NCBI RefSeq assembly: GCF_005771425.1
Contig: NZ_VBTZ01000008.1
Coordinates: 62,001-126,000, forward strand
Direction of reading: 5' to 3'
Origin: Methylocystis sp. B8
Lineage (GTDB): Bacteria; Pseudomonadota; Alphaproteobacteria; Rhizobiales; Beijerinckiaceae
Length of the DNA stretch: 64,000 nt
In this document: positions 35,979 to 45,122 of the stretch, one piece after another
How the letters are laid out: every line of letters begins with the position of its first letter
How positions within the stretch are numbered: position 1 is the first letter of the stretch
Translations under genes and position numbers: made by a program
The notes under the pieces: generated by a model
Seen by the model: only the letters and a program-made list of their open reading frames with translations
Databases searched by the model: none
Told to the model about the DNA's origin: nothing

Positions 35979-37001
35979 ATGATTGCGGCGCCGCAGCGGG
36001 CAAACATCAGCCACATTTCCAATCCCACTATGCTTACGCTGGCGCTCGTTAACACGAGCGACCTGCTCAGGCTCGTCCTGCGGCGCGAAAGCGCGCCGAC
36101 GCGTGAGACCCTGAGCGTGTTCGACGCCGGCTCTTTTCGTTCGCGCCCGGAGAGCGAAGCATTGGCTGTATCGTTAAGAGAGCGCGGAGCATTGGCCAAA
36201 GAAACGATTGAAACACGCGCGCGCGCTGCATGGCAGGATATAGAAAACGATTGGCGCTTAACGGCATTGCGCCCGATCGGGTCGCCCCTTCAGGCCTATG
36301 CAGCCAAGTCCGATCGCAACTTTGAAAGGGTCGAGCGCTTTTTCTACGTCGGCGCCGGAGCGCTCGTCGTCGTCGGAACCGCGATCGTCATCACTTCGGC
36401 GTTCTGGGGAGACACGCCCAAGACAATCGATCCAGCGGACGCGCCGACGCCTCAAATGATCGCCTCTCCTTTGCACGGCGCGACGCGCCTCGGCGGCTCC
36501 GAAGCGGCGCTGACCAACTTGCGATCGCACGAACGGGCGTCGATCATCGCCGGTCCCGTGGAGCCGACGTCGAAGCAAGAGCGCGCCGCATCTCCGCAGG
36601 AAAGCGCAGGCGCCGCGCCCACCGCCCAAGCGTCAAATTCTCTGACTTCGTCGATCGCGAATCTCGACGTCGCTCCCGACTTCCTCAACGAGGACATTGC
36701 GGGAGGACGAAGGAAGGCGCGGCGCGCAGTGGAGGATAGCGCGTCTGCGACGACCGAGTCCGACGCGCGGACGGACAAATGCTACGTCAGGATCGCAGGA
36801 CGCGTCCTCAGCAGCGGCGACTGTCAAATCTCGCAAAAAGGCGGCGACGTCAGCTTCCAATATTCGGGTCAGACCCTGACGATTTCTCCGGTCAAGGGAA
36901 AGACCTGGTCCTTGACGCTCGACGGCAAAAATCTCGGAAACGTCTATAAGAGCGGTTCCTGCTGGGCTTCGAGAAGCACATATATCTGCGATCGCAGCTG
37001 A
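35979..37001 (+). CDS. single-pass membrane protein of unknown function
   Basis: About 340 residues from ATG 35979; ATG 36030 is also possible, while the frame open into the tRNA-Leu gene is incidental. A cytoplasmic N-terminal ~110 residues is followed by one membrane helix (FFYVGAGALVVVGTAIVITS), a low-complexity Ser/Ala/Pro linker and a compact C-terminal domain (CYVRIAGRVLSSGDCQISQK to SGSCWASRSTYIC) with four Cys that could form disulfides in the periplasm. I do not recognise the family. Confidence 0.65.
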   Translation: MIAAPQRANISHISNPTMLTLALVNTSDLLRLVLRRESAPTRETLSVFDAGSFRSRPESEALAVSLRERGALAKETIETRARAAWQDIENDWRLTALRPIGSPLQAYAAKSDRNFERVERFFYVGAGALVVVGTAIVITSAFWGDTPKTIDPADAPTPQMIASPLHGATRLGGSEAALTNLRSHERASIIAGPVEPTSKQERAASPQESAGAAPTAQASNSLTSSIANLDVAPDFLNEDIAGGRRKARRAVEDSASATTESDARTDKCYVRIAGRVLSSGDCQISQKGGDVSFQYSGQTLTISPVKGKTWSLTLDGKNLGNVYKSGSCWASRSTYICDRS

Positions 37002-37020
37002 GCGGCGGGCTTTCCCTCAG

Positions 37021-38043
37021 TTACGGCGCGCCGGCTTTCGGCGCCTCCGTGGCGCCCTGCGCCGGCGGTTGCTGCTCCGGCTTCATCATCCCGCCGCCGC
37101 CCTTTCCCCGAAGAGACTTTGCTCCAAGAGACTTTGCTCCAAGAGACTTTGCTCCAAGAGTCTTGGCGATGATCGGCTCTGTCGTTGACGTCCAATCCGG
37201 ACCGGCGGCGACGATCGGCGTCGGCGAATCGCCCGGCGCAATATGCACGAGCGAATAGCCGCGCTTTTTCAGTTCGCGAAGAAATTCAGGCAGCATTTGC
37301 GCAGTGATCGCCTGCGAATCATGGAAGAGCACGATGCCTTTGCGGTTCTTTTCGAGCCGCGACAGCACGAGTTCGAGTTCGGCCTTCGCCGTTATATGCG
37401 ACCAGTCTGAGGCCCATAGATCGGAGCCAAAAATCGTGTAGCCGCGCGCCGTCAAGTCGGCGACCAGAGCCGGCGTATCGGCGAAACCAGGAAAGCGGAA
37501 GAAGGGCGCAGCCGTCGCGCCCAGCGCCTTGTTGACGGCGGCGATCCCCTTCTCGATGTCCGCTTTGGCGGCCTCCTCGCTCATGAGTCTCAGCGTCTTA
37601 TCGGGATGGCTATAGGAGTGGTGGCCGATTGTGTGGCCCTCCGCGGCGGCGCGTTTCACGAGGGCGGGGAGGCCTTCGGCATTCCGGCCGATCAAAAAGA
37701 AGGTGACGCGGGCGCATTCCTTGGCGAGCGCATCGAGAACCTGTGCGGTCGTCGCGGCGGGACCATCGTCGAAGGTCAAAACCACCTCATGATCACGCAG
37801 GTCGAGCGTGCGCGGATAGCTTTGCAGGCCGATCGCCGTTCCCTTGGAGCGATCGATTTCAATGACGCGCGAAGTTCCGAGCGCGTCTGGACCACAAGTC
37901 CGCTCCTCGGCGGCCGTCGTCGGAGCGGAATAGAAGCCAGCCGTGGATAACAGGATCGCCAGCAGCATGGGCGCAAGCCGCCGGTTGAGCGCTCCGGCGA
38001 CAGGCCTTTCGGATCTTTTTAAAGTGGGCAAATTCGCGGTCAT
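37021..38043 (-). CDS. NodB-type polysaccharide deacetylase, exported
   Basis: About 340 residues from ATG 38043, or 357 from ATG 38094. After a signal peptide (RRLAPMLLAILLSTAGFYSA) comes a carbohydrate esterase 4 domain: catalytic base/metal Asp pair in VLTFDDGPAATT, metal His residues in GHTIGHHSYSHPD, RFPGFADT, and the catalytic His region IVLFHDSQ. Such enzymes remove N-acetyl groups from peptidoglycan or other amino-sugar polymers in the envelope. The C-terminus contains three tandem LGAKS units and a Pro/Gln-rich tail. Divergent from mgtE by about 70 bp. Confidence 0.88.
   Translation of the reverse strand: MTANLPTLKRSERPVAGALNRRLAPMLLAILLSTAGFYSAPTTAAEERTCGPDALGTSRVIEIDRSKGTAIGLQSYPRTLDLRDHEVVLTFDDGPAATTAQVLDALAKECARVTFFLIGRNAEGLPALVKRAAAEGHTIGHHSYSHPDKTLRLMSEEAAKADIEKGIAAVNKALGATAAPFFRFPGFADTPALVADLTARGYTIFGSDLWASDWSHITAKAELELVLSRLEKNRKGIVLFHDSQAITAQMLPEFLRELKKRGYSLVHIAPGDSPTPIVAAGPDWTSTTEPIIAKTLGAKSLGAKSLGAKSLRGKGGGGMMKPEQQPPAQGATEAPKAGAP
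37111..37160 (+). repeat. 15-bp tandem repeat inside the deacetylase gene
   Basis: AAGAGACTTTGCTCC occurs three times head to tail followed by a partial fourth copy. Read on the minus strand it encodes LGAKS repeats, so copy-number change would keep frame. Confidence 0.9.
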
Positions 38044-38114
38044 GGCGGCCTGGCGGTTTGACTTCTCGCGCGCGCGGGTTAAGAGCGCGACCATAACATA
38101 GCGCGGGACTGCCT

Positions 38115-39527
38115 ATGCCGCTCGACCATGAAGATACGGCGCCCGCCGCCGAGGACTTCCGCGACGGCGGGACGGCCTCTTTCAGCCGGGAATTCATTCT
38201 GGACGTCGAAGGCGCGATCGCGCTTGGCGACGCGGAGCGGGTTCGTGAACTCGTCGGCGACCTCCACGAAGCCGACCTTGGCGGTCTGCTGGAGCTCTTA
38301 AGCCACGATGCGCGGCCGCGCCTCGTCGAACTGATGGGCGCCGACTTCGACTTCACGGCTTTGATGGAGGTCGGCGAAGCGACCCGCGAGGAAATCCTCG
38401 AAGAGCTGCCGGTCGAGACCCTCGTCGAGGGCGTGCGTGAACTCGAAAGCGACGACGCCGTCGCCATTCTTGAAACTCTCGAGCCGAAAGAGCAGGCGGA
38501 AGTTCTCGAAGCGCTGCCGGCGCAAGAGCGCATCGTCCTGCGCCGCTCGCTGGATTATCCCGAAGACTCCGCGGGCCGTCTGATGCAGACGACTTTCGTC
38601 GCCGCGCCTCCATTCTGGACGGCGGGACGCGTGCTCGATTTCTTTCGAGAGAGCGGCGAAGAAAACCTGCCGGAGAACTTCTTCGAAGTTTTCGTCGTCG
38701 ATCCGAGCTACCACTTGCTCGGCACGGTTTTCCTCGACGCTCTGGTGCGCGCCAAGCCCAGCGTGCGGCTCGACGAGATTATGCAAGAGGATCGGCGGCG
38801 GGTGAAAGCGACCGAGGAAGGCGCCGAGGCGGCGCGGCTCTTCGAGCGCTACAATCTCGTCTCCGTCCCGGTCGTCGATGAGTCGGAACGGCTCGTCGGC
38901 GTGCTCACCATCGACGACATCGTCGACGTCATCCAAGAACAGGCCTCCGACGAAATCCTGGCGCTCGGCGGCGTTAACCCCGAAGAAGAGCTGACCGACG
39001 ATTTCTGGTGGATCGCCAGGAGCCGGTTCACTTGGCTCTCGGTCAATATGCTGACCGCCTTCATCACCTCTTCGGTGCTCAAGACCTTCCAGTCGCAACT
39101 GGAGCAGATGGTGGCGCTTGCGGTGCTGGGTCCGATCATCGCCGGGCAAGGCGGGAATTCGGCGACTCAGACCATGACGGTCGCCGTGCGGGCGCTCGCG
39201 ACCCGCGAACTGACCCGCGCCAACGCTTTTCGCATCATTTTGAGGGAGCTCGCCATCGGCGCGGTCAATGGCGCGGCCTTCGGCATGGTGACCGGCATTG
39301 TCGCGGCGAACTGGTTCCATAACGTCGGACTTGGGCCGGTTATGGCCTTGGCGATGTTCACCAATCTGGTCGCCGGCGCCCTGGGAGGCATCGTCGTGCC
39401 GCTCGCGTTCGAAAAGCTCAAGTTCGATCCAGCGGTCGCCTCCGGCCCTTTTGTCACGACGATCACCGACGTGATCGGCTACGGGTCTTTCCTTACAATC
39501 GCCAGTTTGTGGTTCCATTTGGGCTGA
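38115..39527 (+). CDS. mgtE: magnesium transporter MgtE
   Basis: A 470-residue MgtE channel. The N-terminal superhelical domain (residues ~40-150, DLHEADLGGLLELLS to SLDYPEDSAGRLM) is followed by paired CBS domains (FFEVFVVDPSYHLLG and YNLVSVPVVDESERLVGVLTIDDIVDVIQ) that sense cytoplasmic Mg2+, and five membrane helices with the pore segment PIIAGQGGNSATQTMTVAVR. It admits Mg2+ when intracellular levels are low. No M-box riboswitch is apparent in the short upstream region. Confidence 0.95.
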   Translation: MPLDHEDTAPAAEDFRDGGTASFSREFILDVEGAIALGDAERVRELVGDLHEADLGGLLELLSHDARPRLVELMGADFDFTALMEVGEATREEILEELPVETLVEGVRELESDDAVAILETLEPKEQAEVLEALPAQERIVLRRSLDYPEDSAGRLMQTTFVAAPPFWTAGRVLDFFRESGEENLPENFFEVFVVDPSYHLLGTVFLDALVRAKPSVRLDEIMQEDRRRVKATEEGAEAARLFERYNLVSVPVVDESERLVGVLTIDDIVDVIQEQASDEILALGGVNPEEELTDDFWWIARSRFTWLSVNMLTAFITSSVLKTFQSQLEQMVALAVLGPIIAGQGGNSATQTMTVAVRALATRELTRANAFRIILRELAIGAVNGAAFGMVTGIVAANWFHNVGLGPVMALAMFTNLVAGALGGIVVPLAFEKLKFDPAVASGPFVTTITDVIGYGSFLTIASLWFHLG

Positions 39528-39580
39528 GGCGCGTCGGCGCGTTTACGCTCCGTTACCGTCTGCGGAGATAATTTGACGAA

Positions 39581-40597
39581 ATGCGCTCGTTGAAATTTTT
39601 TACTTCACTTTCCACTGCCTTCGTAGGCGCCGCGCTGGCCGCGGCGACGCTCGCCGGCTGCGGCAGCTCCTATGATCCGATGTTCTCGCGCCGGCCGCGT
39701 TTCCAGACCAGCGCGCCGCTGATCAACCCCAAGCGCGACCCGAGCTTCCTCGCCTATGCGGTGCCGGAGACGGAACTTCATAATTTCCCGGCGACGCGCA
39801 GCGCCGAATTCGCCGTCCACGGCATCGACGTCTCGAAATACCAGGGCGACATCGACTGGCGGCAGGTGAAGGAGGCTGGCGTCTCCTTCGCCTTCATCAA
39901 GGCGACTGAAGGCGCCGACCGGGTCGACTCGAAATTCGCCTATAATTGGGCGGCGGCGAAAGCGGCGGGCGTGCCGCGCGGCGCCTATCATTTCGTCTAC
40001 TGGTGCCGTCAGCCGCAGGAGGAAATCGGCAATTTCAGAAGCGTCGCGCCAAACGAGCCGGACGCCCTGCCGCCCGTTCTCGACGTCGAGGCGACGCCCA
40101 CCTCGCGCAGTTGCAAACGCACGCTCTACCGCGAGGAAGTGCTCCGCGACATGAAAGCGATGCTCGTGGAAATGGAGCGCCACTACGGCAAGAGGCCGAT
40201 CATCTATTCGTCGGTCGACTTCTATCAGGCGATCCTGCACTCGGACGCTCTGTCCGAATATCCGATCTGGGTGCGCTCGACGAAGTATCACCCACAGGTG
40301 CGTTACGGCGACCGCAAATGGACGTTTTGGCAGTATCGCTCGGACGGCCGCGTGCCGGGCATCACCGGCGCGGTCGACCAGAACACGTTCAATGGATCCG
40401 CCGATCACTGGCGAAGCTGGCTCGCGCATCAGACCGGCCTGACGGCTGCGCCGATCGCGGCGCGCCCAGTCGACGACCGTGGGACGAAACAGCTCATCGA
40501 GGAAGACCCGGCGATGGTCCCCCAGGGAAGGGACGGCGGCTTGACGCCGCCCGCAGCAATAGAAGGCGGTCCAACCGCGCAGGACAGGCAGGGTTAG
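39581..40597 (+). CDS. GH25 lysozyme-like lipoprotein
   Basis: A 338-residue protein with a lipoprotein signal (AAATLAGCGSS lipobox, Cys about 27) and a glycoside hydrolase 25 domain from about residue 78: HGIDVSKYQGDIDWRQVK, FAFIKATEGADRVD, PRGAYHFVYWC and LPPVLDVEATP, with the DVE motif bearing the catalytic acids. GH25 enzymes cleave the MurNAc-GlcNAc bond of peptidoglycan. A ~50-residue Pro-rich tail follows the barrel. Likely anchored in the outer membrane facing the periplasm and used in wall remodelling. Confidence 0.92.
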   Translation: MRSLKFFTSLSTAFVGAALAAATLAGCGSSYDPMFSRRPRFQTSAPLINPKRDPSFLAYAVPETELHNFPATRSAEFAVHGIDVSKYQGDIDWRQVKEAGVSFAFIKATEGADRVDSKFAYNWAAAKAAGVPRGAYHFVYWCRQPQEEIGNFRSVAPNEPDALPPVLDVEATPTSRSCKRTLYREEVLRDMKAMLVEMERHYGKRPIIYSSVDFYQAILHSDALSEYPIWVRSTKYHPQVRYGDRKWTFWQYRSDGRVPGITGAVDQNTFNGSADHWRSWLAHQTGLTAAPIAARPVDDRGTKQLIEEDPAMVPQGRDGGLTPPAAIEGGPTAQDRQG

Positions 40598-40699
40598 CAA
40601 GGGGTAGCCATACCGGGCGAATTGGTGTATTCGCGCCCATCCTTTGAATTTTCGTCCCGCGCGCTAAGACGCCGGCGGGACGCCCCGGAGTAAGAGAAA

Positions 40700-40888
40700 A
40701 TGGCCGTTCCGAAGAGAAAAACCTCGCCGATGAAGCGGGGCTTCCGTCGCTCCGCCGACGCCCTCAAAGCGCCCACCTATATCGAGGATAAGGATTCGGG
40801 CGAGCTTCGCCGGCCGCATCACGTCGACCTGAAGACCGGCATGTATCGCGGCCGTCAGGTGCTGAAGCCGAAATCCGTCGAGGAATAA
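40700..40888 (+). CDS. rpmF: 50S ribosomal protein L32
   Basis: The 62-residue product [20 protein letters not shown] is a textbook alphaproteobacterial L32 (Cys-free type), ending [18 protein letters not shown] upstream serves as the ribosome-binding site and a strong terminator follows. Confidence 0.98.
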   Translation: MAVPKRKTSPMKRGFRRSADALKAPTYIEDKDSGELRRPHHVDLKTGMYRGRQVLKPKSVEE

Positions 40889-40945
40889 TCACTCGACGGT
40901 CAAATAATGAAAGCGAGCGCTGGACTCGCCCAGGACTACGAAATC

Positions 40946-40971
40946 CCCCCGGCCTGAGCCGGGGGTTTTTT
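40946..40971 (+). terminator. rho-independent terminator of rpmF
   Basis: CCCCCGGC-CTGA-GCCGGGGG stem-loop followed by TTTTTT, 57 bases after the rpmF stop. Confidence 0.95.
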
Positions 40972-41006
40972 AGTGGCGCAACTCGAGAGCTGCGCCGATC
41001 CTTTCA

Positions 41007-41510
41007 TTAGGCGGCCCTGCGGTTGATGCGCCCTTCGGCGAGCGAAGACAGTTTTCTGTCGGCGTTCTTCTCTTCAGCGAGCGTTTCGGAAAGAAGCTGC
41101 GCGCAATCCTCGCGGCCAAGCTCCTTGGCCCAGGCGATCAGCGTCCCGTAGCGCGTGATCTCATAGTGCTCGACGGCCTGAGCGCTCGCGATCAGCGCGG
41201 CGTCCAGCACTTGATTGTCGGCGGCCTCGCCGGAGACTTCGTCTGCCTCCTCTAGAATGCCGTCGATCGCCGGACAGTTGATGCCCTTCGGCGCGACGCC
41301 ATGCATCTGAAAAACTTTCTCGAGCCGCCGCACCTGGTTTTCCGTCTCGCCGAGATGCTGCTCGAACGCCTCCTTGAGGCGCGGATCTGAGGCTTTCTCG
41401 ACCATGTCGGGCAACGCCTTCAGGATCTGGTTCTCGGCATAGTAGACGTCGCGCAGCGTGTGCACGAACAGATCGTCGATCGTCTTGATGTCTTTCGAAA
41501 AGAATCCCAT
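41007..41510 (-). CDS. YciE/YciF-like ferritin-fold protein (DUF892)
   Basis: A 167-residue four-helix-bundle protein: KTIDDLFVHTLRDVYYAENQ at the N-terminus, then LGETENQVRRLEKVFQ and AQAVEHYEITRYGTLIAWA with Glu/His residues arranged as in the di-iron-binding DUF892 family. Members are stress-induced cytoplasmic proteins of uncertain function, sometimes called ferroxidase-like. Stand-alone gene; the 260 bases upstream contain no other gene. Confidence 0.92.
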   Translation of the reverse strand: MGFFSKDIKTIDDLFVHTLRDVYYAENQILKALPDMVEKASDPRLKEAFEQHLGETENQVRRLEKVFQMHGVAPKGINCPAIDGILEEADEVSGEAADNQVLDAALIASAQAVEHYEITRYGTLIAWAKELGREDCAQLLSETLAEEKNADRKLSSLAEGRINRRAA

Positions 41511-41771
41511 CGTTCCGCTCCGGTTTAGCGATGTTTGGGGGCCCGCGCCTCAGGCGTGCATTGGAACGCCATCGCATAGCGAATGTTCCTCTCCTAGGGG
41601 CAAGAAGCGCCCTAGCGGCAAGAAACCCCAACGGCTCTGCTTCGCTTCCTGCCGCGTCGGGGCGCCGCACGTTCTCCTGCGCTCAAGGCGTTGCCCAATG
41701 GCTTCCGCTCGTTTAGCATCAGCTTCGCGGGCGGCTTCACGCGCGCATCAGCAAGAATCGGGAGGAGCCAG

Positions 41772-41918
41772 ATGGCGAGCTTGCGCACGCCCATGGAGTC
41801 GAACGGCGATTGGGCCGAGCACGTAAAGACTTACAAGACATTTCTGTTGCTGCTGAAGATCGGGGCGGCGAGCACCGCGGCGGTGCTGCTCGCGCTGTAT
41901 TTCTTCATCGCCCGATAG
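41772..41918 (+). CDS. aa3-type cytochrome c oxidase subunit IV family protein
   Basis: A 48-residue single-helix protein (DWAEHVKTYKTFLLLLKIGA then AVLLALYFFIAR) from ATG 41772, preceded by GGAGGAG. The W-x-E-H-x-x-T-Y-x-x-F signature is that of the small bacterial aa3 oxidase subunit IV family. In alphaproteobacteria this gene is often found next to the transhydrogenase genes, as here. Confidence 0.85.
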   Translation: MASLRTPMESNGDWAEHVKTYKTFLLLLKIGAASTAAVLLALYFFIAR

Positions 41919-41990
41919 GTCCGCGTCTCCTGCCATCAACCGCTGGCGGCGACGCTGGCGGCGACGGTTTTTCCGCAACCGGAGTTCGTC

Positions 41991-43118
41991 ATGCGCATCG
42001 CCGTTTTGGCTGAAACGGATAAATCCGAGCCGCGCGTCGCGGCGACGCCCGAGACCGTCAAAAAATACGTCGGACTTGGCGCCGATGTCGCCGTTGAGGC
42101 CGGCGCAGGCGACGCAGCCGGCTTTTTCGACGCCGATTACGCCGCAGCCGGCGCGACGATCGCCAAAAACGCGGCGGCGGCGCTGGCGGGAGCCGATATC
42201 GCGCTACGCGTGCGCCGCCCTTCGGCCAAGGAGCTGTCGGGCGCCAAAACCAATCTCGCGGCGATCGCGATCATGGATCCGTTCGGCGCGGGGGCGCAAC
42301 TCGCCGAACTCGCCAAGACGGGCGCCGTCGCCTTCGCCATGGAATTGATGCCGCGCATCACGCGCGCGCAATCCATGGACGTCTTATCGTCGCAAGCCAA
42401 TCTCGCCGGCTATCGCGCCGTCATTGACGCGATGGCCGAATATGGCCGCTCATTCCCGATGATGATGACCGCCGCAGGCACCGTCCCGGCGGCGAAAGTT
42501 TTTATAATGGGCGTTGGCGTCGCAGGTCTGCAGGCGATCGCTACGGCAAGGCGCATGGGCGCGATCGTCAGCGCCACCGACGTGCGCCCCGCGACGAAGG
42601 AGCAGGTTGAATCGCTTGGCGCTAAATTCATCGCCGTCGAGAACGAAGAATTCAAACAGGCCGAGACTTCGGGCGGCTACGCCAAGGAAATGTCACCCGA
42701 ATATCAGAAGGCGCAGGCCGAACTCGTCGCTTCGCACATCGCCAAGCAGGACGTCGTCATCACCACGGCGCTCATTCCCGGCCGGCCGGCGCCCAAGCTC
42801 ATCTCGGCGCAGATGGTGCGCTCCATGCGGCCAGGCTCAGTCATCGTCGATCTTGCGGCCGAGCGCGGCGGCAACTGTGAACTGACGAAGCCCGGCGAAA
42901 CGGCGGTGGTCGACGGCGTCAAGATCATCGGCGCGCTTAACCTCGCCGGACGCATGGCGTCGACGGCGTCGAGCCTCTACGCAAAAAATCTGCTCGCCTT
43001 CATCGAGACGCTTGTTTCGAAGGACACGAAGCAGCTCGCCATCGATTGGGACGACGAACTGGTCAAGGCGACCGCGCTGACGCGCGACGGCGCCGTCGTG
43101 GATGAACGTTTCAAATAA
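41991..43118 (+). CDS. pntAA: NAD(P) transhydrogenase subunit alpha 1
   Basis: A 375-residue soluble NAD(H)-binding domain (dI) of the proton-translocating transhydrogenase, homologous to alanine dehydrogenase. N-terminal RIAVLAETDKSEPRVAATPE, nucleotide-binding fold VFIMGVGVAGLQAIATARRMG, and RQD-type loop region VVITTALIPGRPAPKLIS. In Rhizobiales the alpha subunit is split into two genes; the membrane part follows 37 bp later. The enzyme uses the proton gradient to make NADPH from NADH. Confidence 0.97.
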   Translation: MRIAVLAETDKSEPRVAATPETVKKYVGLGADVAVEAGAGDAAGFFDADYAAAGATIAKNAAAALAGADIALRVRRPSAKELSGAKTNLAAIAIMDPFGAGAQLAELAKTGAVAFAMELMPRITRAQSMDVLSSQANLAGYRAVIDAMAEYGRSFPMMMTAAGTVPAAKVFIMGVGVAGLQAIATARRMGAIVSATDVRPATKEQVESLGAKFIAVENEEFKQAETSGGYAKEMSPEYQKAQAELVASHIAKQDVVITTALIPGRPAPKLISAQMVRSMRPGSVIVDLAAERGGNCELTKPGETAVVDGVKIIGALNLAGRMASTASSLYAKNLLAFIETLVSKDTKQLAIDWDDELVKATALTRDGAVVDERFK

Positions 43119-43155
43119 CCGCCTGCCTGCACATTCAACAAAGGGGCGTTAAGCG

Positions 43156-43608
43156 ATGACCGACTCTACGCAACAATTGCTTGAGAAGGCGCAGGCGGCG
43201 GCCGAGGCCGCACGCCATCTCGCCGAACAGGCGCAGCAATATTCCGACGAACTTGCGCATACCGCCGCCGCGGCCGCCGCGCACGGGCTCGCCGGCGGCG
43301 CGATCGATCCTTTCGTCTTTCGCGTGGCGATCTTCGCCATGGCGGTCTTTGTCGGATATTACGTCGTCTGGTCGGTGACGCCAGCGCTGCATACGCCGCT
43401 AATGTCGGTCACGAACGCCATTTCCTCCGTCATCATCGTCGGCGCGCTGCTGGCGGCGGGCGTCGAAGGAATGACCGCCGCCGAAGCTTCGGGCTCCTGG
43501 TGGGCGAATCTGTTCGGCTTCGTCGCCGTCACGCTCGCCAGCGTCAACATATTCGGCGGCTTCCTCGTCACCGAACGCATGCTCGCCATGTATAAGAAGA
43601 AGGGCTGA
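43156..43608 (+). CDS. pntAB: NAD(P) transhydrogenase subunit alpha 2 (membrane part)
   Basis: A 150-residue protein with an Ala/Gln-rich cytoplasmic N-terminus and four membrane helices, including [20 protein letters not shown] and [20 protein letters not shown], typical of the second alpha polypeptide in three-gene Pnt systems. It pairs with PntB helices to form the proton channel. The pntB ATG begins 5 bases after the stop. Confidence 0.96.
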   Translation: MTDSTQQLLEKAQAAAEAARHLAEQAQQYSDELAHTAAAAAAHGLAGGAIDPFVFRVAIFAMAVFVGYYVVWSVTPALHTPLMSVTNAISSVIIVGALLAAGVEGMTAAEASGSWWANLFGFVAVTLASVNIFGGFLVTERMLAMYKKKG

Positions 43609-43612
43609 CGCC

Positions 43613-45010
43613 ATGAGCGCCAATATCGCAGCCCTTCTCTATCTCGTCTCCGGCATTCTGTTCATCCTTGCGCTGCGCGGTCTCTCGTCGCCGGCGACGT
43701 CGCGGCAAGGCAATCGCTACGGCATGATCGGCATGGCGATCGCCGTTGCGACGACGCTGCTGACGCATTTCCCCTCCTTCGGCGGCCTGCTGATGATCAT
43801 CGTCGGCGCCGCGATCGGCGGCGGAATCGGCGCTTACATCGCCCAGCGCGTCCCGATGACGAAGATGCCGGAGCTTGTCGCCTTCTTCCATTCGCTGGTC
43901 GGCTTAGCAGCGGTGCTTGTCGCTGGCGGCGCCTTCTTTGCGCCGCGCGCTTTCGGCATCGGCGACGCGAATGAGATTCACGCCGGCAGCCTCGTCGAAA
44001 TGTCGCTTGGCGCGGCGATCGGCGCGATCACCTTCACCGGATCGATCATCGCCTTCCTGAAACTCTCTGAACGCATGACGGGCAAGCCGATCCTGCTGCC
44101 GGAGCGTCACACCATCAACATCATGCTCGGTGTCGCGATGCTGGCGCTGACCGCGCTCTTCGTCGGCACTCAGAGCGGCGCTTGGCTGTTCCTGCTCATC
44201 CTCGCTTCATTGGCGCTTGGCGTGACGCTGATCATCCCGATTGGCGGCGCCGACATGCCCGTGGTCGTCTCCATGCTCAACTCCTATTCGGGTTGGGCCG
44301 CGGCCGGCATCGGCTTCACGCTCGGCAATCTTGCGCTCATCATCACCGGCGCGCTTGTGGGCTCGTCGGGCGCGATCCTCTCCTACATCATGTGTAAGGG
44401 GATGAACCGCAGCTTCATCTCCGTCATTCTCGGCGGTTTCGGCGGAGAGGTGGCGGGGCCCGCGGGCGGCAAGGAGACGCGCAACGTCAAACAGGGCTCG
44501 GCCGAAGACGCAGCCTATATCATGCAGAATGCCGGCAAGATCATCATTGTGCCGGGCTATGGCATGGCGGTCGCGCAAGCGCAGCACGCGCTGCGCGAAA
44601 TGGCCGATATGCTCAAAGAGGAAGGCGTCGAGATCAGCTACGCCATTCACCCCGTGGCCGGGCGCATGCCGGGCCATATGAACGTGCTGCTCGCCGAGGC
44701 GAGCGTCCCCTATGACGAGGTGTTCGAACTTGAAGACATCAATTCGGAGTTCGGACAGGCGGACGTCGCCTTCGTCATCGGCGCGAACGACGTGACAAAT
44801 CCGTCCGCGAAGACCGACAAGACCTCGCCGATCTATGGCATGCCGATTCTCGATGTCGAGAAGGCGAAGACGGTTCTGTTCCTGAAGCGCGGCATGGGGT
44901 CAGGCTATGCCGGCGTCGAAAACGAGTTGTTCTTCAGGCCCAATACGATGATGCTCTTCGGCGACGCGAAGAAGACCGTCGAGTCGATCGTCAAGTCGCT
45001 AGGCCATTAA
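43613..45010 (+). CDS. pntB: NAD(P) transhydrogenase subunit beta
   Basis: A 465-residue subunit: nine membrane helices in the N-terminal half (GIGAYIAQRVPMTKMPELVA, DMPVVVSMLNSYSGWAAAGI) and the NADP(H)-binding domain III in the C-terminal ~180 residues (IVPGYGMAVAQAQHALREMA, HPVAGRMPGHMNVLLAEA, VIGANDVTNPSA, KRGMGSGYAGVENELF). Completes the operon and is followed by a terminator. Full-length and with all family motifs. Confidence 0.97.
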   Translation: MSANIAALLYLVSGILFILALRGLSSPATSRQGNRYGMIGMAIAVATTLLTHFPSFGGLLMIIVGAAIGGGIGAYIAQRVPMTKMPELVAFFHSLVGLAAVLVAGGAFFAPRAFGIGDANEIHAGSLVEMSLGAAIGAITFTGSIIAFLKLSERMTGKPILLPERHTINIMLGVAMLALTALFVGTQSGAWLFLLILASLALGVTLIIPIGGADMPVVVSMLNSYSGWAAAGIGFTLGNLALIITGALVGSSGAILSYIMCKGMNRSFISVILGGFGGEVAGPAGGKETRNVKQGSAEDAAYIMQNAGKIIIVPGYGMAVAQAQHALREMADMLKEEGVEISYAIHPVAGRMPGHMNVLLAEASVPYDEVFELEDINSEFGQADVAFVIGANDVTNPSAKTDKTSPIYGMPILDVEKAKTVLFLKRGMGSGYAGVENELFFRPNTMMLFGDAKKTVESIVKSLGH

Positions 45011-45032
45011 GCTCTTTTACGCGCTCTAAGTA

Positions 45033-45062
45033 AAACGCCCGGGAATTTTCTCCCGGGCGTTT
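45033..45062 (+). terminator. rho-independent terminator of the pnt operon
   Basis: AACGCCCGGGA and TCCCGGGCGTT pair perfectly around ATTTTC, 22 bases after the pntB stop. The T-run is short, but the stem is strong. It could also serve the convergent TonB receptor gene. Confidence 0.85.
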
Positions 45063-45122
45063 CTACATCTGGCCTTCTCGACAGCGGGCGAAGCGCGCAA
45101 TTGTTCGCTTCGTGTTGAAGGA

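Noticed and set aside
37111-37160. CRISPR-like array
   Set aside because: The 15-bp units are contiguous with no spacers and encode in-frame peptide repeats.
38298-39518. 406-codon open frame antisense to mgtE
   Set aside because: Composition is His/Asp/Arg-rich shadow sequence, while mgtE is a clear full-length family member.
39605-40600. 331-codon open frame antisense to the GH25 lipoprotein gene
   Set aside because: No recognisable domain; GH25 motifs and lipobox on the plus strand explain the region.
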